Positions 25,163 through 35,200 of a stretch of DNA of 64,000 bases are shown here, one piece after another. Made by a program: the position numbers and the translations under genes. Source of the DNA: Micromonospora globbae (GTDB lineage: Bacteria; Actinomycetota; Actinomycetes; Mycobacteriales; Micromonosporaceae); the NCBI RefSeq assembly GCF_003610785.1, contig NZ_RAQQ01000015.1, positions 124,001-188,000 on the forward strand, written 5' to 3'. The notes beneath the pieces were generated by a model. The model saw only the letters and a program-made list of their open reading frames with translations, had not been told where the DNA came from and ran no database searches. Numbering within the stretch: the first letter of the stretch is position 1; every line of letters begins with the position of its first letter.

Positions 25163-26290
25163 ATGTCTATGGCCGACGTGACAGCGGCGCCCAGCGAACC
25201 CGATTCCGAGCAGCGGACCCTGCGTGTCGCGGTCGTGGGCGCGGGGTTCATGGGGCAGGTGCACGCGGAGGCGGCGCGGCGCGCCGGAGCGAGCGTCGTG
25301 GCCGCCGTGGCGTCCCGACCGGAGGGTGCCGCCGCCGCGGCCCGCGCGGTCGGCGCCGAGGAGGGCTACCCCGACCTCACGACCCTGCTCGGCGACGCCG
25401 AGATCGACGTGCTGCACGTGTGCACGCCCAACGCCTCGCACGTCCCGACCGCCGCCGCGGCGCTCGCCGCCGGCGTGCACGTCGTCTGCGAGAAGCCACT
25501 CGCGACGAACAGCGCCGACGCGCGGACGCTGGTCGAGGCCGCCGGTGGGCGGGTGGCCACCGTGCCGTTCGTCTACCGCTTCCACCCGATGGTCCGGGAA
25601 CTGCGGGCCCGGCTGGCCGCCGGGGAGGCCGGCGTGCTCGCCAGCGTGACCGGCGGGTATCTCCAGGACTGGCTGTCCCGACCGTCCGACGACGACTGGC
25701 GGGTCGACGCCGCGCTCGGCGGCCCGTCCCGGGCGTTCGCCGACATCGGCTCCCACTGGTGCGACCTGTTCGAGTTCGTGACCGGCGACCGGATCGCCCG
25801 CCTGTCCGCCCGCACCGCGGTCGTGCACGAGCGGATCCGCGGCGACGGCCGGGCCACCGAGGACCTCGCCGCCGTGCACTTCACCACCGCCGCCGGCATG
25901 GTCGGCACCCTGGTGGTGTCACAGGTCGCCGCGGGCCGCAAGAACCGGCTGCACCTGGAGCTGTCCGGCACCGACGCGAGCTTCGGCTTCGACCAGGAGG
26001 ACCCGGAGCGGCTGTGGGTCGGCCGGCGCGAGGGCGGCCAGACGTTGCTGCGTGACCCCGCCACGCTGCACCCCTCCGCCGCGCGCTACGTCCGGCTCCC
26101 CGCCGGGCACGCGCAGGGCTACCAGGACTGCTTCGACGCGTTCGTCGCGGACACCTACCGCGCCATGCGCGGCGCGGACGTGCCCGACGGCCTGCCGACG
26201 TTCGCCGACGGGCTGCGCGCGGTCCGGATCACCGAGACCGTCCTGGCCTCCGCCGCCACCGACGGCGCGTGGACGGAGGTGCCGGGATGA
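25163..26290 (+). CDS. Gfo/Idh/MocA family oxidoreductase
   Basis: 375 residues (an ATG at 25169 is an alternative). The Rossmann dinucleotide motif is VAVVGAGFMGQVHAEAA. HVCTPNASH and the catalytic-site signature VVCEKPLATN follow, then RFHPMVRELRARL in the C-terminal domain, where a His of DIGSHWCDLFEF is the likely proton relay. These NAD(P)-dependent enzymes oxidise sugar or inositol hydroxyls. As first gene of the operon it probably oxidises the imported carbohydrate. Its stop overlaps the next start (ATGA). Confidence 0.9.
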   Translation: MSMADVTAAPSEPDSEQRTLRVAVVGAGFMGQVHAEAARRAGASVVAAVASRPEGAAAAARAVGAEEGYPDLTTLLGDAEIDVLHVCTPNASHVPTAAAALAAGVHVVCEKPLATNSADARTLVEAAGGRVATVPFVYRFHPMVRELRARLAAGEAGVLASVTGGYLQDWLSRPSDDDWRVDAALGGPSRAFADIGSHWCDLFEFVTGDRIARLSARTAVVHERIRGDGRATEDLAAVHFTTAAGMVGTLVVSQVAAGRKNRLHLELSGTDASFGFDQEDPERLWVGRREGGQTLLRDPATLHPSAARYVRLPAGHAQGYQDCFDAFVADTYRAMRGADVPDGLPTFADGLRAVRITETVLASAATDGAWTEVPG

Positions 26291-27792
26291 CACCCGGCCC
26301 GGCGACCCGCGTACGCCTGCGGGGGATCACCAAGTCGTTCCTCGGCGTGCCCGTGCTGCACGGGGTCGACCTGGACCTGCGCGGCGGCGAGGTGCACGCG
26401 GTGATGGGCGAGAACGGCGCCGGCAAGTCCACGTTGCTCAAGGTGCTGGCCGGGGTGCACCGCCCCGACGGCGGCACCGTCGAGGTCGACGGCACCGAGG
26501 TCTCCTTCGCCGGTCCCACCGACGCGCAGCGGGCCGGCATCGCGATCATCCACCAGGAGTTCACGCTCCTGCCGCACCGCACCGTCGCCGAGAACGTCTA
26601 CCTCGGCCGCGAGCCCGTACGCCGGATGCAGGTCGACCGGCGGCGCATGGTGGCCGACACCCGCGCGTTGCTGGACTGGCTCGGCGAGGACGGGATCGCG
26701 CCGACCGACGTCGTGGCCTCGCTGTCGGTCGCCCAGCGGCAGGTCGTCGAGATCGTCAAGGCGCTGTCGACCGACGCCCGGGTGCTGGGCATGGACGAGC
26801 CGACGGCGGCGCTCGCCGACCACGAGGTGGAGCTGCTCTACGACCTCGTACGCCGGTTGCGCGAGCGGGGCATCGCCATCCTGTACGTCTCGCACCGGAT
26901 GCGCGAGGTGTTCGACCTCTCCGACCGGATCACCGTCCTCAAGGACGGCCGCTTCGTCACCTGCGCGCCGACCCGGGAGCTGACCTCCGAGGACCTCGTC
27001 CGCCACATGGTGGGCCGCGACCTCGGCGAGTACTACCCGGACCGGGCCCGCCCCGGCGACCTCGGGCCGGTGCGTCTCGCGCTGCGCGGCGCCGGCAACG
27101 ACCGCGTCCGGGACCTGACCTTCGAGGTGCGCGCCGGGGAGATCGTCGGGTTGGCGGGCCTGCAGGGCTCCGGCCGCTCGGCGGTGGCCCGCGCGGTGTT
27201 CGGCGTCGAGCCGTTCACCCGTGGGGTGCTGGAGGTGGACGGGACGCCGCGGCGGGTGGCGCGGCCCCGCACCGCCGTACGCCTGGGGATCGCGCTGGTC
27301 ACCGAGGACCGCAAGGGCGACGGGCTGGCCCTGCGCCAGTCCGTGCGCGACAACACCCTGCTGGTACGCCGCGCCGCGCTGCGCGGCGCGCGTGCCCGCG
27401 CGCGGTCGGACCTGCCGGCGCTGCTCGGCATGGTCGCGGTGGTGGCCCGGGGCGAACACCAGGAGGTGCGGTTCCTGTCGGGCGGCAACCAGCAGAAGGT
27501 CGTCCTCGCCAAGTGGCTGGCCGTCGCACCGAAGGTGCTGGTCGTCGACGAGCCGACGCGCGGCATCGACGTGGGCGCGAAGCGGGCCGTGCACGAGTTG
27601 CTGCGGGACCTCGCGAGACGCGGTGTGGCGGTGCTGATGATCTCCTCCGAGCTTCCCGAGCTGATCGGGATGAGCGACCGGATCCTCGTCATGCACGACG
27701 GTGCGCTGGCCGGTGAGCTGCCGGCCGGTGCGAGCGAGGGGGCCGTGATGGCCCTGGCCACCGGGCACGGTCTCGCGGAGGCGGTGGCATGA
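26287..27792 (+). CDS. Sugar ABC transporter ATP-binding protein (RbsA/XylG type)
   Basis: 501 residues with two ABC cassettes in tandem. The first has Walker A GENGAGKST, signature LSVAQRQVVEIVKAL and Walker B VLGMDEPTAALAD. The second has a degenerate P-loop (LQGSGRSAVARAV), an intact LSGGNQQKVVLAKWL signature and VLVVDEPTRGIDVG. This is the layout of CUT2 transporters for monosaccharides. The start is the ATG overlapping the oxidoreductase stop. Its own stop overlaps the ATG of the first 80-bp repeat unit. Confidence 0.93.
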   Translation: MTPGPATRVRLRGITKSFLGVPVLHGVDLDLRGGEVHAVMGENGAGKSTLLKVLAGVHRPDGGTVEVDGTEVSFAGPTDAQRAGIAIIHQEFTLLPHRTVAENVYLGREPVRRMQVDRRRMVADTRALLDWLGEDGIAPTDVVASLSVAQRQVVEIVKALSTDARVLGMDEPTAALADHEVELLYDLVRRLRERGIAILYVSHRMREVFDLSDRITVLKDGRFVTCAPTRELTSEDLVRHMVGRDLGEYYPDRARPGDLGPVRLALRGAGNDRVRDLTFEVRAGEIVGLAGLQGSGRSAVARAVFGVEPFTRGVLEVDGTPRRVARPRTAVRLGIALVTEDRKGDGLALRQSVRDNTLLVRRAALRGARARARSDLPALLGMVAVVARGEHQEVRFLSGGNQQKVVLAKWLAVAPKVLVVDEPTRGIDVGAKRAVHELLRDLARRGVAVLMISSELPELIGMSDRILVMHDGALAGELPAGASEGAVMALATGHGLAEAVA

Positions 27793-28028
27793 GCGAGCGC
27801 AGCGAGCGAATCGTCAGGCACTGCGCGGTGGAGTCTCGTGACGGCGCCGACCGGAGGGAGGCGGCGGCATGAGCGAGCGGGGCGAGCGAATCGTCAGGCA
27901 CTGCGCGGTGGTGTCTCGTGGCGGCGCCGACCGGAGGGAGGCGGCGGCATGAGCGAGCGGGGCGAGCGAATCGTCAGGCACTGCGCGGTGGAGTCTCGTG
28001 GCGGCGCCGACCGGAGGGAGGCGGTGGC
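27789..28028 (+). repeat. Three tandem 80-bp repeats, each a 27-codon mini-ORF
   Basis: Units begin at 27789, 27869 and 27949 and differ at only a few positions. Each opens with ATGAGCGAGCG, encodes 27 residues (MSERSERIVRHCAV in unit 1, MSERGERIVRHCAV in units 2 and 3), contains a GGAGGGAGG ribosome binding site near its end, and stops with a TGA that overlaps the next ATG. The chain RbsA-mini1-mini2-mini3-permease is therefore linked by ATGA at every junction. Because 80 is not a multiple of three, the overlap resets the frame each time. The element resembles a dispersed Micromonospora intergenic repeat. It probably arose by duplication of the junction and preserves translational coupling. 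Confidence 0.8.
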
Positions 28029-29054
28029 ATGAGCGTCGTGCAGGAGAACGTCTCCCCGGTGCGGCCGAGGACCGGCCGGGCCGCGCCGCGTCCGCGGCTC
28101 ACGCCGGTCGCCATCGTCTACCTCGCGCTGGTGGCGCTGCTCGTCGTGGGCAGCGTGCTCGTCGGGCTGCGGGGCGAGGTCCTGCTCGACCAGGCCGGCA
28201 TCCTCAACATCCTCACCCGGGCCGCCGCGCTCGGCCTCGTCGCGGTCGGGCAGACGATGGTGATCCTCACCGGGTCCCTCGACCTGTCGGTGGCGTACCT
28301 GATCGGCCTCACCTCGCTGATCGCGGCGGAGACGATGGCCGGGCGCGACGGCATGGTGGTGCCCGGTGTGCTGCTGGCGCTCGCGGTGGCCGCCGGCGTC
28401 GGTCTGGTCAACGGGCTGGTCATCACGGTCCTGAAGGCCAACGCGTTCATCGCGACGCTCGGCGTGGCGTTGATCCTGCGCGGCTACCTGGAGGACAACT
28501 ACACCGGCCCGGCCGGCGACGTGCCGCGCGGCTTCCAGCACCTCGGTTACGACCGGATCGGCCCGGTGCCGGTGGCGGCGCTGCTCATGCTGGCCGTCGC
28601 GGCCGTGGCCTGGTGGTACCTGTCGCGCACCCGCCCCGGCTACCACATGTACGCGGTGGGCGGCGACATCGAGGTGGCCCGGCTGTCCGGGGTGCCGACC
28701 CGGCGGGTGGTCGTCACCGCCCACGTGCTGTGCTCGGTCGCCGCCGGCCTCACCGGCATCTACCTCGCGAGCCGCCTCGGCTCGGGCGCCCCGTACGTCG
28801 GCACCGACGCCGGCTACGACCTGGAGTCGATCGCCGCCGTCGTGCTCGGCGGCACGCTGCTCGCCGGTGGTCGCGGCGGCGTGGTGGGCACCATCGGCGG
28901 CGTCCTCATCCTCGCCACCCTGGACACGATCTTCGACGACCTCGCGGTCGACCCGTTCTTCAAGGACGTGGTGCGCGGCGTCGTCCTGGTGACCGCCGTC
29001 GCGCTGTACGCCCGGCGGATGACGGCCCGCCGCGCGCGGGGGAGGCTGGCATGA
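28029..29054 (+). CDS. Sugar ABC transporter permease (RbsC type), first
   Basis: 341 residues with eight to ten hydrophobic segments. The family motifs LVAVGQTMVILTGSLDLSV and AVGGDIEVARLSGVPTRR (the EAA-like cytoplasmic loop), and VVLGGTLLAGGRGGVVGTIG near the C-terminus, identify a BPD_transp_2/CUT2 permease. Its ATG is shared with the end of the third 80-bp repeat. It overlaps the second permease by 4 bp, so a heterodimeric channel is likely. Confidence 0.92.
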   Translation: MSVVQENVSPVRPRTGRAAPRPRLTPVAIVYLALVALLVVGSVLVGLRGEVLLDQAGILNILTRAAALGLVAVGQTMVILTGSLDLSVAYLIGLTSLIAAETMAGRDGMVVPGVLLALAVAAGVGLVNGLVITVLKANAFIATLGVALILRGYLEDNYTGPAGDVPRGFQHLGYDRIGPVPVAALLMLAVAAVAWWYLSRTRPGYHMYAVGGDIEVARLSGVPTRRVVVTAHVLCSVAAGLTGIYLASRLGSGAPYVGTDAGYDLESIAAVVLGGTLLAGGRGGVVGTIGGVLILATLDTIFDDLAVDPFFKDVVRGVVLVTAVALYARRMTARRARGRLA

Positions 29055-30094
29055 CACGGGAGGCTGGCGTGGCCGCGCGCCGCGAGGGTGCCGCGTGCTG
29101 GCGTCCCCGGCTGGCCGAGGGCACCGCGCCGGTGCTGGTCGTCCTGCTCCTGCTGCTCGTCGGCCTCGCCGTCACCGGTCCCGCCTACGACGAGCCGTCC
29201 GGCTACCTGGCGCTGCTCAAGCGGGCCGCGCCGCTGATGATCCTCGCCATCGGGCAGTACTTCGTGATCGTCTCCGGCGGGTTCGACCTGTCGGTCGGTG
29301 CGCTGGTGACCGCCGGGGTGGTCATCGCGGCGCGACTCATCGACGGCGACGAGTCCGCCACGACGGGGGTGGTCCTGCTCGTGCTCGGCTTCGGCCTGCT
29401 GGTCGGCCTCGTCAACGGGCTGGTCACGACGAAGCTCCTGGTGCCGTCGTTCATCGTGACGCTCGGCATGATGCTCGTGCTCGACGGCGCGGTCTTCCTG
29501 TGGACCGACGGCGCGCCGCGCGGGGCGCTGTCCGCCGGGTTCCGCACGTTCGGGCGCGGCAGCGTGGACGTCCCGCTGCTCGGCGAGGTCCCGTGGTCGG
29601 TGCTCATCCTGCTGGCGATCCTGGTCGCCGCGGCGCTGTTCATGCGCGGCGGCACCGGCCGCGCGCTGGTGGCGGTCGGTGACAACGAGGCCGCCGTACG
29701 GCTGTCCGGCGGCCAGGTCGACCGGCTGCGGCTGCTCGCGTTCGTCCTGTCCGGCCTGCTCGCCGCGGTGGCCGCGATCCTGCTCGGCGGGTTCGCCGGC
29801 GTCTCGGCCCAGGTCGGCAACGGTCTGGAGTTCCGGGCGATCACCGCGGTCGTGCTGGGCGGCGTGCTCCTCGGCGGCGGTCGGGGCTCGGTGGTCGCGG
29901 CCGCGGCCGGCGCGCTGTCCCTGGAGGCGCTGTTCACCCTGCTGAACCTGCTCGGCGTGAGCGGCGCCCTCGAATCGGCCGTGCAGGGCGTCATCATCAT
30001 CGCCGCCGTCGCCTACGCCGCCCTCGGCGGGGGCCTGCGGCAGCGGCTGCGGTGGCGGCCGAAGCGGAACAGCACCCAACCCGCTCCCTCCTGA
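29051..30094 (+). CDS. Sugar ABC transporter permease (RbsC type), second
   Basis: 347 residues, same family as its upstream neighbour. MILAIGQYFVIVSGGFDLSV, AVGDNEAAVRLSGGQVDR and VVLGGVLLGGGRGSVVAA mark the corresponding conserved regions. CUT2 systems often have a homodimeric permease; two adjacent different genes imply a heterodimer. The binding-protein gene follows after 32 bp. Confidence 0.92.
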   Translation: MTREAGVAARREGAACWRPRLAEGTAPVLVVLLLLLVGLAVTGPAYDEPSGYLALLKRAAPLMILAIGQYFVIVSGGFDLSVGALVTAGVVIAARLIDGDESATTGVVLLVLGFGLLVGLVNGLVTTKLLVPSFIVTLGMMLVLDGAVFLWTDGAPRGALSAGFRTFGRGSVDVPLLGEVPWSVLILLAILVAAALFMRGGTGRALVAVGDNEAAVRLSGGQVDRLRLLAFVLSGLLAAVAAILLGGFAGVSAQVGNGLEFRAITAVVLGGVLLGGGRGSVVAAAAGALSLEALFTLLNLLGVSGALESAVQGVIIIAAVAYAALGGGLRQRLRWRPKRNSTQPAPS

Positions 30095-30126
30095 TGTCCC
30101 CACGGCTGGCAAAGGAGATCACGACA

Positions 30127-31302
30127 ATGACCAAGAGATGGGCCCTGGTGGCCGTGGCGGGCGTGCTCGCCCTCGCCGGCTGTTCCAGCGACCTGCCCGA
30201 GGAGACGCCCTCGGGCTCCGGGTCACCCAGTTCCGACACCCGCAGGTCCGAGTTCTTCGACCAGGCCGAGTACGACCGCCAGCTCGCGTTCCGCGACGCC
30301 ACGCCGCAGGGCCCGGACGGCAAGCCGTGGGAGCAGATGCTCGAGCCTCAGATGGTCGACACCGCGAAGTACGCCAAGCCGGGCGGGAAGTACCGGCTCT
30401 GCTTCTCCAACGCCGCGGTGGACAACCCGTGGCGGCAGGTGGGCTTCAAGACCATGCAGCAGGAGGTGAAGCTGCACCCGGAGATCAGCGACTTCGTCGT
30501 GTTGGACGCGGAGGCCAAGGACGACAAGCAGATCAGCGACATCCAGTCGCTGAGCGGCCGCGACTGCTCGGCGATCATCATCTCGCCGAACACCACGGCC
30601 ACCCTCACACCGGCCGTCGAGCAGGCGTGCGCGACCGGCGTGCCGGTGATCGTGTTCGACCGGGGCGTCAACACCACCTGCCCGGTCACGTTCATCCACC
30701 CCATCGGCGGCTTCGCGTTCGGCGCGAACGGCGCGGAGTTCCTGAAGGAGAACGTCAAGCCCGGCGGCAAGGTCCTCGCGCTGCGCATCCTGCCCGGCGT
30801 GGACGTGCTGGAGCAGCGGTGGGCCGCCGCCAACGAGATCTTCTCCGGCAGCGAACTCGACGTGGTCGGTGTGGAGTTCACCGACGGGGACGCGGCCAAG
30901 ACGAAGAGCATCGTGTCCGACTACATCCAGCGCGAGGGCACGATCGACGGTGTCTGGATGGACGCCGGCGCGACCGCCGTCGCCGCCGTCGAGGCGTTCC
31001 AGGACGCGGGCGTCGACGTGCCGGCCTTCGTGGGCGAGGACCAGCAGGACTTCCTGCGGCTGTGGGTCGACGAGGGCCTGACGGCTGTCGCCCCGACGTA
31101 CCCCACCTACCAGTGGCGCACCCCCGTCATCGCGGCCGTGAAGATCCTCAAGGGCGAGCAGGTGCCGAAGGAGTGGGTGCTGCCGCAGCCGCGGATCACC
31201 GGCGAGAACGTCCGGGAGTACGTCAAGGAGGACATGCCGCCCCTGCACTACGCGATGTGCGGCTGCGAGGACATGCCGGGCTACCCGGGGCCGTGGAAGT
31301 GA
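30127..31302 (+). CDS. Sugar ABC transporter substrate-binding lipoprotein
   Basis: 391 residues from the ATG at 30127 behind AAAGGAGAT. A lipoprotein signal ends in LALAGC (lipid-attached Cys near residue 19). A Ser/Gly/Pro-rich tether is followed by a type 1 periplasmic-binding fold: YRLCFSNAAVDNPWRQVGFK, then SAIIISPNTTATLTPAVEQA, then GVPVIVFDRGVNT. The C-terminal region has several Cys (MCGCED). It is the extracellular receptor of the CUT2 transporter; the bound sugar cannot be told. Confidence 0.9.
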   Translation: MTKRWALVAVAGVLALAGCSSDLPEETPSGSGSPSSDTRRSEFFDQAEYDRQLAFRDATPQGPDGKPWEQMLEPQMVDTAKYAKPGGKYRLCFSNAAVDNPWRQVGFKTMQQEVKLHPEISDFVVLDAEAKDDKQISDIQSLSGRDCSAIIISPNTTATLTPAVEQACATGVPVIVFDRGVNTTCPVTFIHPIGGFAFGANGAEFLKENVKPGGKVLALRILPGVDVLEQRWAAANEIFSGSELDVVGVEFTDGDAAKTKSIVSDYIQREGTIDGVWMDAGATAVAAVEAFQDAGVDVPAFVGEDQQDFLRLWVDEGLTAVAPTYPTYQWRTPVIAAVKILKGEQVPKEWVLPQPRITGENVREYVKEDMPPLHYAMCGCEDMPGYPGPWK

Positions 31303-32150
31303 CTGCCCACCGCCTCGGGGTCAACACCTGGGTGTGGACCTCGCCGCTGACCGACGCGACCCTGGCCGCGCTGGCGGCCAAGGTCGCCGGGTGGGGGTTC
31401 GACGTGCTCGAACTCCCGGTGGAGAACCCCGGCGACTGGGATCCGACGCGGGCCGCCCGGGTGCTCGCCGACCACGGCCTCGGCGCCACCGTGTGCCTCG
31501 TGATGCCGCCCGGCCGCGAACTCGTGGCGGCCGACGCGGCCACGATCCGGTCCACCCAGGACTACCTGCGCCGCGTCGTGGACGCGGCCGCCACGGTCGG
31601 CGCGCCGGTGATCGCCGGCCCGGCGTACGCCTCGGTGGGCCGGACCTGGCGGCTGTCGCCGGGTGAGCGGGCGGGCGCGTACGCGCAACTTCGGGAGAGC
31701 CTCGCCCCGGTCGTCGCGCACGCGGGCGCGGCCGGCGTCACGGTGGCCGTCGAGCCGCTCAACCGGTACGAGACGAGCCTGCTCAACACCGTCGGCCAGA
31801 CCGTCGAGGCGATCGGGGACCTGCCGCACTGCGGGGTCGCGCTCGACCTCTACCACCAGAACATCGAGGAGACCGACATCCCGGCGGCCGTCCGCGCGGC
31901 CGCCGGCCGCGTGGCCCACGTGCAGGTGTGCGGCAACGACCGGGGCACCCCCGGCACCGACCACCTGGACTGGCCGGCGATCCTCGCGGCGCTCGACGCG
32001 GCCGGCTACACCGGCTCGCTGTGCATCGAGTCGTTCACCGCGGAGAACGCCACCATCGCCACCGCCGCCTCCATCTGGCGTCCACTGGCCGAGAGCCAGG
32101 ACGCCATCGCCGTCGACGGCCTGAAGTTCCTGCGGGCGGTGATGCCCTAG
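31299..32150 (+). CDS. Sugar phosphate isomerase/epimerase family protein
   Basis: 283 residues from a GTG overlapping the binding-protein stop. It has the xylose-isomerase-like TIM barrel: GVNTWVWTSPLTD, GFDVLELPVENPG, VAVEPLNRYETSLLNTV with the metal-ligand Glu, GVALDLYHQNIEE with Asp and His ligands, HVQVCGNDRGTPG and CIESFTAEN with the last Glu. The pattern is closest to D-psicose/tagatose 3-epimerases. It probably epimerises the keto sugar made by the Gfo/Idh enzyme in the same operon. Confidence 0.88.
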   Translation: MTAHRLGVNTWVWTSPLTDATLAALAAKVAGWGFDVLELPVENPGDWDPTRAARVLADHGLGATVCLVMPPGRELVAADAATIRSTQDYLRRVVDAAATVGAPVIAGPAYASVGRTWRLSPGERAGAYAQLRESLAPVVAHAGAAGVTVAVEPLNRYETSLLNTVGQTVEAIGDLPHCGVALDLYHQNIEETDIPAAVRAAAGRVAHVQVCGNDRGTPGTDHLDWPAILAALDAAGYTGSLCIESFTAENATIATAASIWRPLAESQDAIAVDGLKFLRAVMP

Positions 32151-32244
32151 ACCCGATCGCCACCACCGCGAATCCGACGGCGCCGGCACGCCGCACGGTC
32201 ACGACAGCATCAGTTCCTCGCGTCCCAGGGAGGTTGCACATCCC

Positions 32245-35200
32245 ATGAACGTGACCCGGCGTCCCCGGTGGGGACGGCTGCTCGCGATGCCGGTCGCCGC
32301 CGCGCTCGCGATGTCCATGATCGGCCCGTCGCCCGCCGCCGCCCACCCGGGCGCGCACGGCGACGCCCACGTGCTGATCTTCACGAAGACCACCCAGTTC
32401 CGGCACACCGAGGCGATCGAACAGGGCGTCCCGGTGCTGCAGGCGGCCTTCGCCGAGGCCGGCATCACCTCCGAGCACACCGAGGACTCGTCGGTCTTCA
32501 ACGACGAGGACCTCGCCCACTTCGACGCCCTCGTGATGTTCCAGGCCTCCGGCGACCCGTGGACCGCCGACCAGAAGGCGGCCATGGAACGCTACATGCA
32601 GGCCGGTCACGGCATCGTGGCCATCCACAACGCCACCGACATGCGCGGCAACTACGCCTGGTGGGACAACATGATCGGCACGCTGATGCCCGGTCACGCC
32701 GCCACCGGGACCAGCCCCGGCCTGCCGGGCACCGTCCGCGTCGAGGACCACACCCACCCCTCCACGAGCCACCTGCCGCAGCGCTGGGAACGCGCCGACG
32801 AGTGGTACAACTACGCGCTCAACGTCCGCGGCGACGCGCACGTGCTCGCCACGATGGACGAGACGACGTACGACCCGGGCGGCAACGCCATGGGCTACGA
32901 CCACCCGATCTCGTGGTGCAAGCCGTACGACGGCGGCCGTGCCTGGATGACCGGCATGGGCCACTTCGGCGCCCACTACACCGGTGAGCCGCAGCTCGTG
33001 CAGCACATCGTCGGCGGGGTGAAGTGGGCGGCCGGCATGGTCGAGGGCGACTGCGGCGCCACCACGTGGGACAAGTTCGAGCGCGTCCCGCTGGACCAGA
33101 ACACCTCCGCCCCGTACGCCATGGACATCGCGCCCGACGGCCGGGTCTTCTACACCGAGCTGGTCCGCGGCGAGATCCGCGTCTACGACCCGCGCACCCG
33201 CACCACGTCGACGGCCGTCACCATCCCGGTGTACTCCGGCGGCGAGGACGGCCTGCTGGGCATCGCGCTCGACCCGGACTTCGCCGACAACGGCCACCTC
33301 TACGTCTACTACTCGCCGGCGAGCGCCGACGACACCGACCCCGACAACTTCGTCAACCGGCTGTCCCGGCTGACCGTCGGCGAGGGCTCGCAGATCGACC
33401 GGGCGAGCGAGAAGGTGCTGCTGGAGGTGCCGGCGCGGCGGCTGCCCGACGAGCCGGGGCACACCGGCGGCGGCCTGGACTTCGGCCCCGACGGCAACCT
33501 CTACCTCGGCGTCGGCGACGACGTGAACCCGCACTCCGAGCCCTCGGGCGGCTACGCGCCGCTGTCCGAGCGCGACGGCACCTTCCACGACGCGCGGGCC
33601 ACCTCGGCCAACACCAACGACCTGCGCGGAAAGGTCCTGCGGATCCACCCGGAGCCGGACGGCACCTACTCCGTCCCGGAGGGCAACCTGTTCCCGCCGG
33701 GCACCGAGAAGACCCGCCCCGAGATCTACGCCATGGGCTTCCGCAACCCGTTCCGGTTCGCCATCGACCCCGAGTCGGGTGCGCTGGCCGTGGCCGACTA
33801 CTCGCCCGACAACGGCAGCGACAACCCCGACCGCGGCCCGGCGGGCATCGCCGAGTGGAACCTCATCACCGAGCCCGGCTTCTACGGCTGGCCGCTGTGC
33901 ATGGGCGACAACGAGCCGTTCCGCGACGTCGACTACCGCACCAACCCGGTGACCGTCGGCGCCTACTTCGACTGCGACAACCCCGTCAACGACTCGATCC
34001 GCAACACCGGCCTGCGGGAGCTGCCGCCGGCCAAGCCCGCGAAGATGTGGTACGGCTACCAACGCTCCTCGGTGCCGTCGGTCATCCCGCAGGGCGGCGG
34101 CCTCGCCCCGATGGGCGGCCCGTTCTACCAGTACGACCCGGACCTGGACTCCGACACGAAGTTCCCGGCGTACTACGACGGCAAGCCGTTCTTCTACGAG
34201 TGGTCCCGCAACAAGATGTACTCCATCATCCCGGGCGCCAACGGGACCGTGGAGAAGGTCAACCCGTTCCTGCCGCAGGAGCAGTTCCTCGCGCCGATCG
34301 ACTCGAAGTTCGGCCCCGAGGGCTCCCTCTACGTGCTCGACTGGGGCGGCGGCTTCGGCCGGGACAACCCGAACTCGGGCCTGTACCGCGTCGACTACAT
34401 CTCCGGGTCGCGCTCCCCGGAGGCGAAGGCCACCGCCACACCGGACTCCGGGCGGGCGCCGCTGGAGGTGCGGTTCGACGGCGCGCCTTCCTCCGACCCG
34501 GAGGGCGAGGCGCTCACGTACGCGTGGGACTTCGACGGCAACGGCACGGTCGACTCGACCGACCGGGCGCCCACCCACACGTACACCGACAACGGCGTCT
34601 ACAACGCGCGGCTCACGGTCACCGACCCGCACGGCAAGACCGGCACCACGACGGTGCCGATCACGGTGGGCAACACCCGGCCGCAGGTGCGCTTCGAGGC
34701 GCCGCCGAACGGCGCGTTCTTCGACTTCGGTGACGAGATCAGCTGGAACCTGTCGGTCACCGACGCCGAGGACGCCCAGATCGACGACGCCGACGTGGTG
34801 ATCCAACCGGCGCTCGGCCACGACGAGCACGCCCACCCGGCCGACCCGCTGCACGGGCGGACCGGCTCGGTGGTCACCGCCCTGGGCGGCGGCCACAGCG
34901 ACGACATGAACGTCTTCTACGCCCTCGACGGGCGCTACACCGACTCGGGCGGCCCGGGTGGCATCCCCGCGCTCACCGGATCCCACACGACGCTGCTGTT
35001 CCCCAAGCAGCGGGAGGCGGAGTTCTTCGACGCCTCGCAGGGCGTCACGGTGGCGCCGGCACGGGACGTGGAGGGCCACGCGAACGCCATCACCGGCGCC
35101 AACGGCGCGTGGGCGTCGTACGACCCGGTGAACCTGCGCGGTGTGGACCGGCTCGTCCTGCGGGCCGCCGCGACCAGCGCGGGCACCGTCGAGCTGCGCC

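Noticed and set aside
32035..35079. 1014-codon minus-strand frame opposite the ThuA gene
   Set aside because: Val/Arg/Gly-rich antisense shadow of the strongly supported gene; no recognisable motif.
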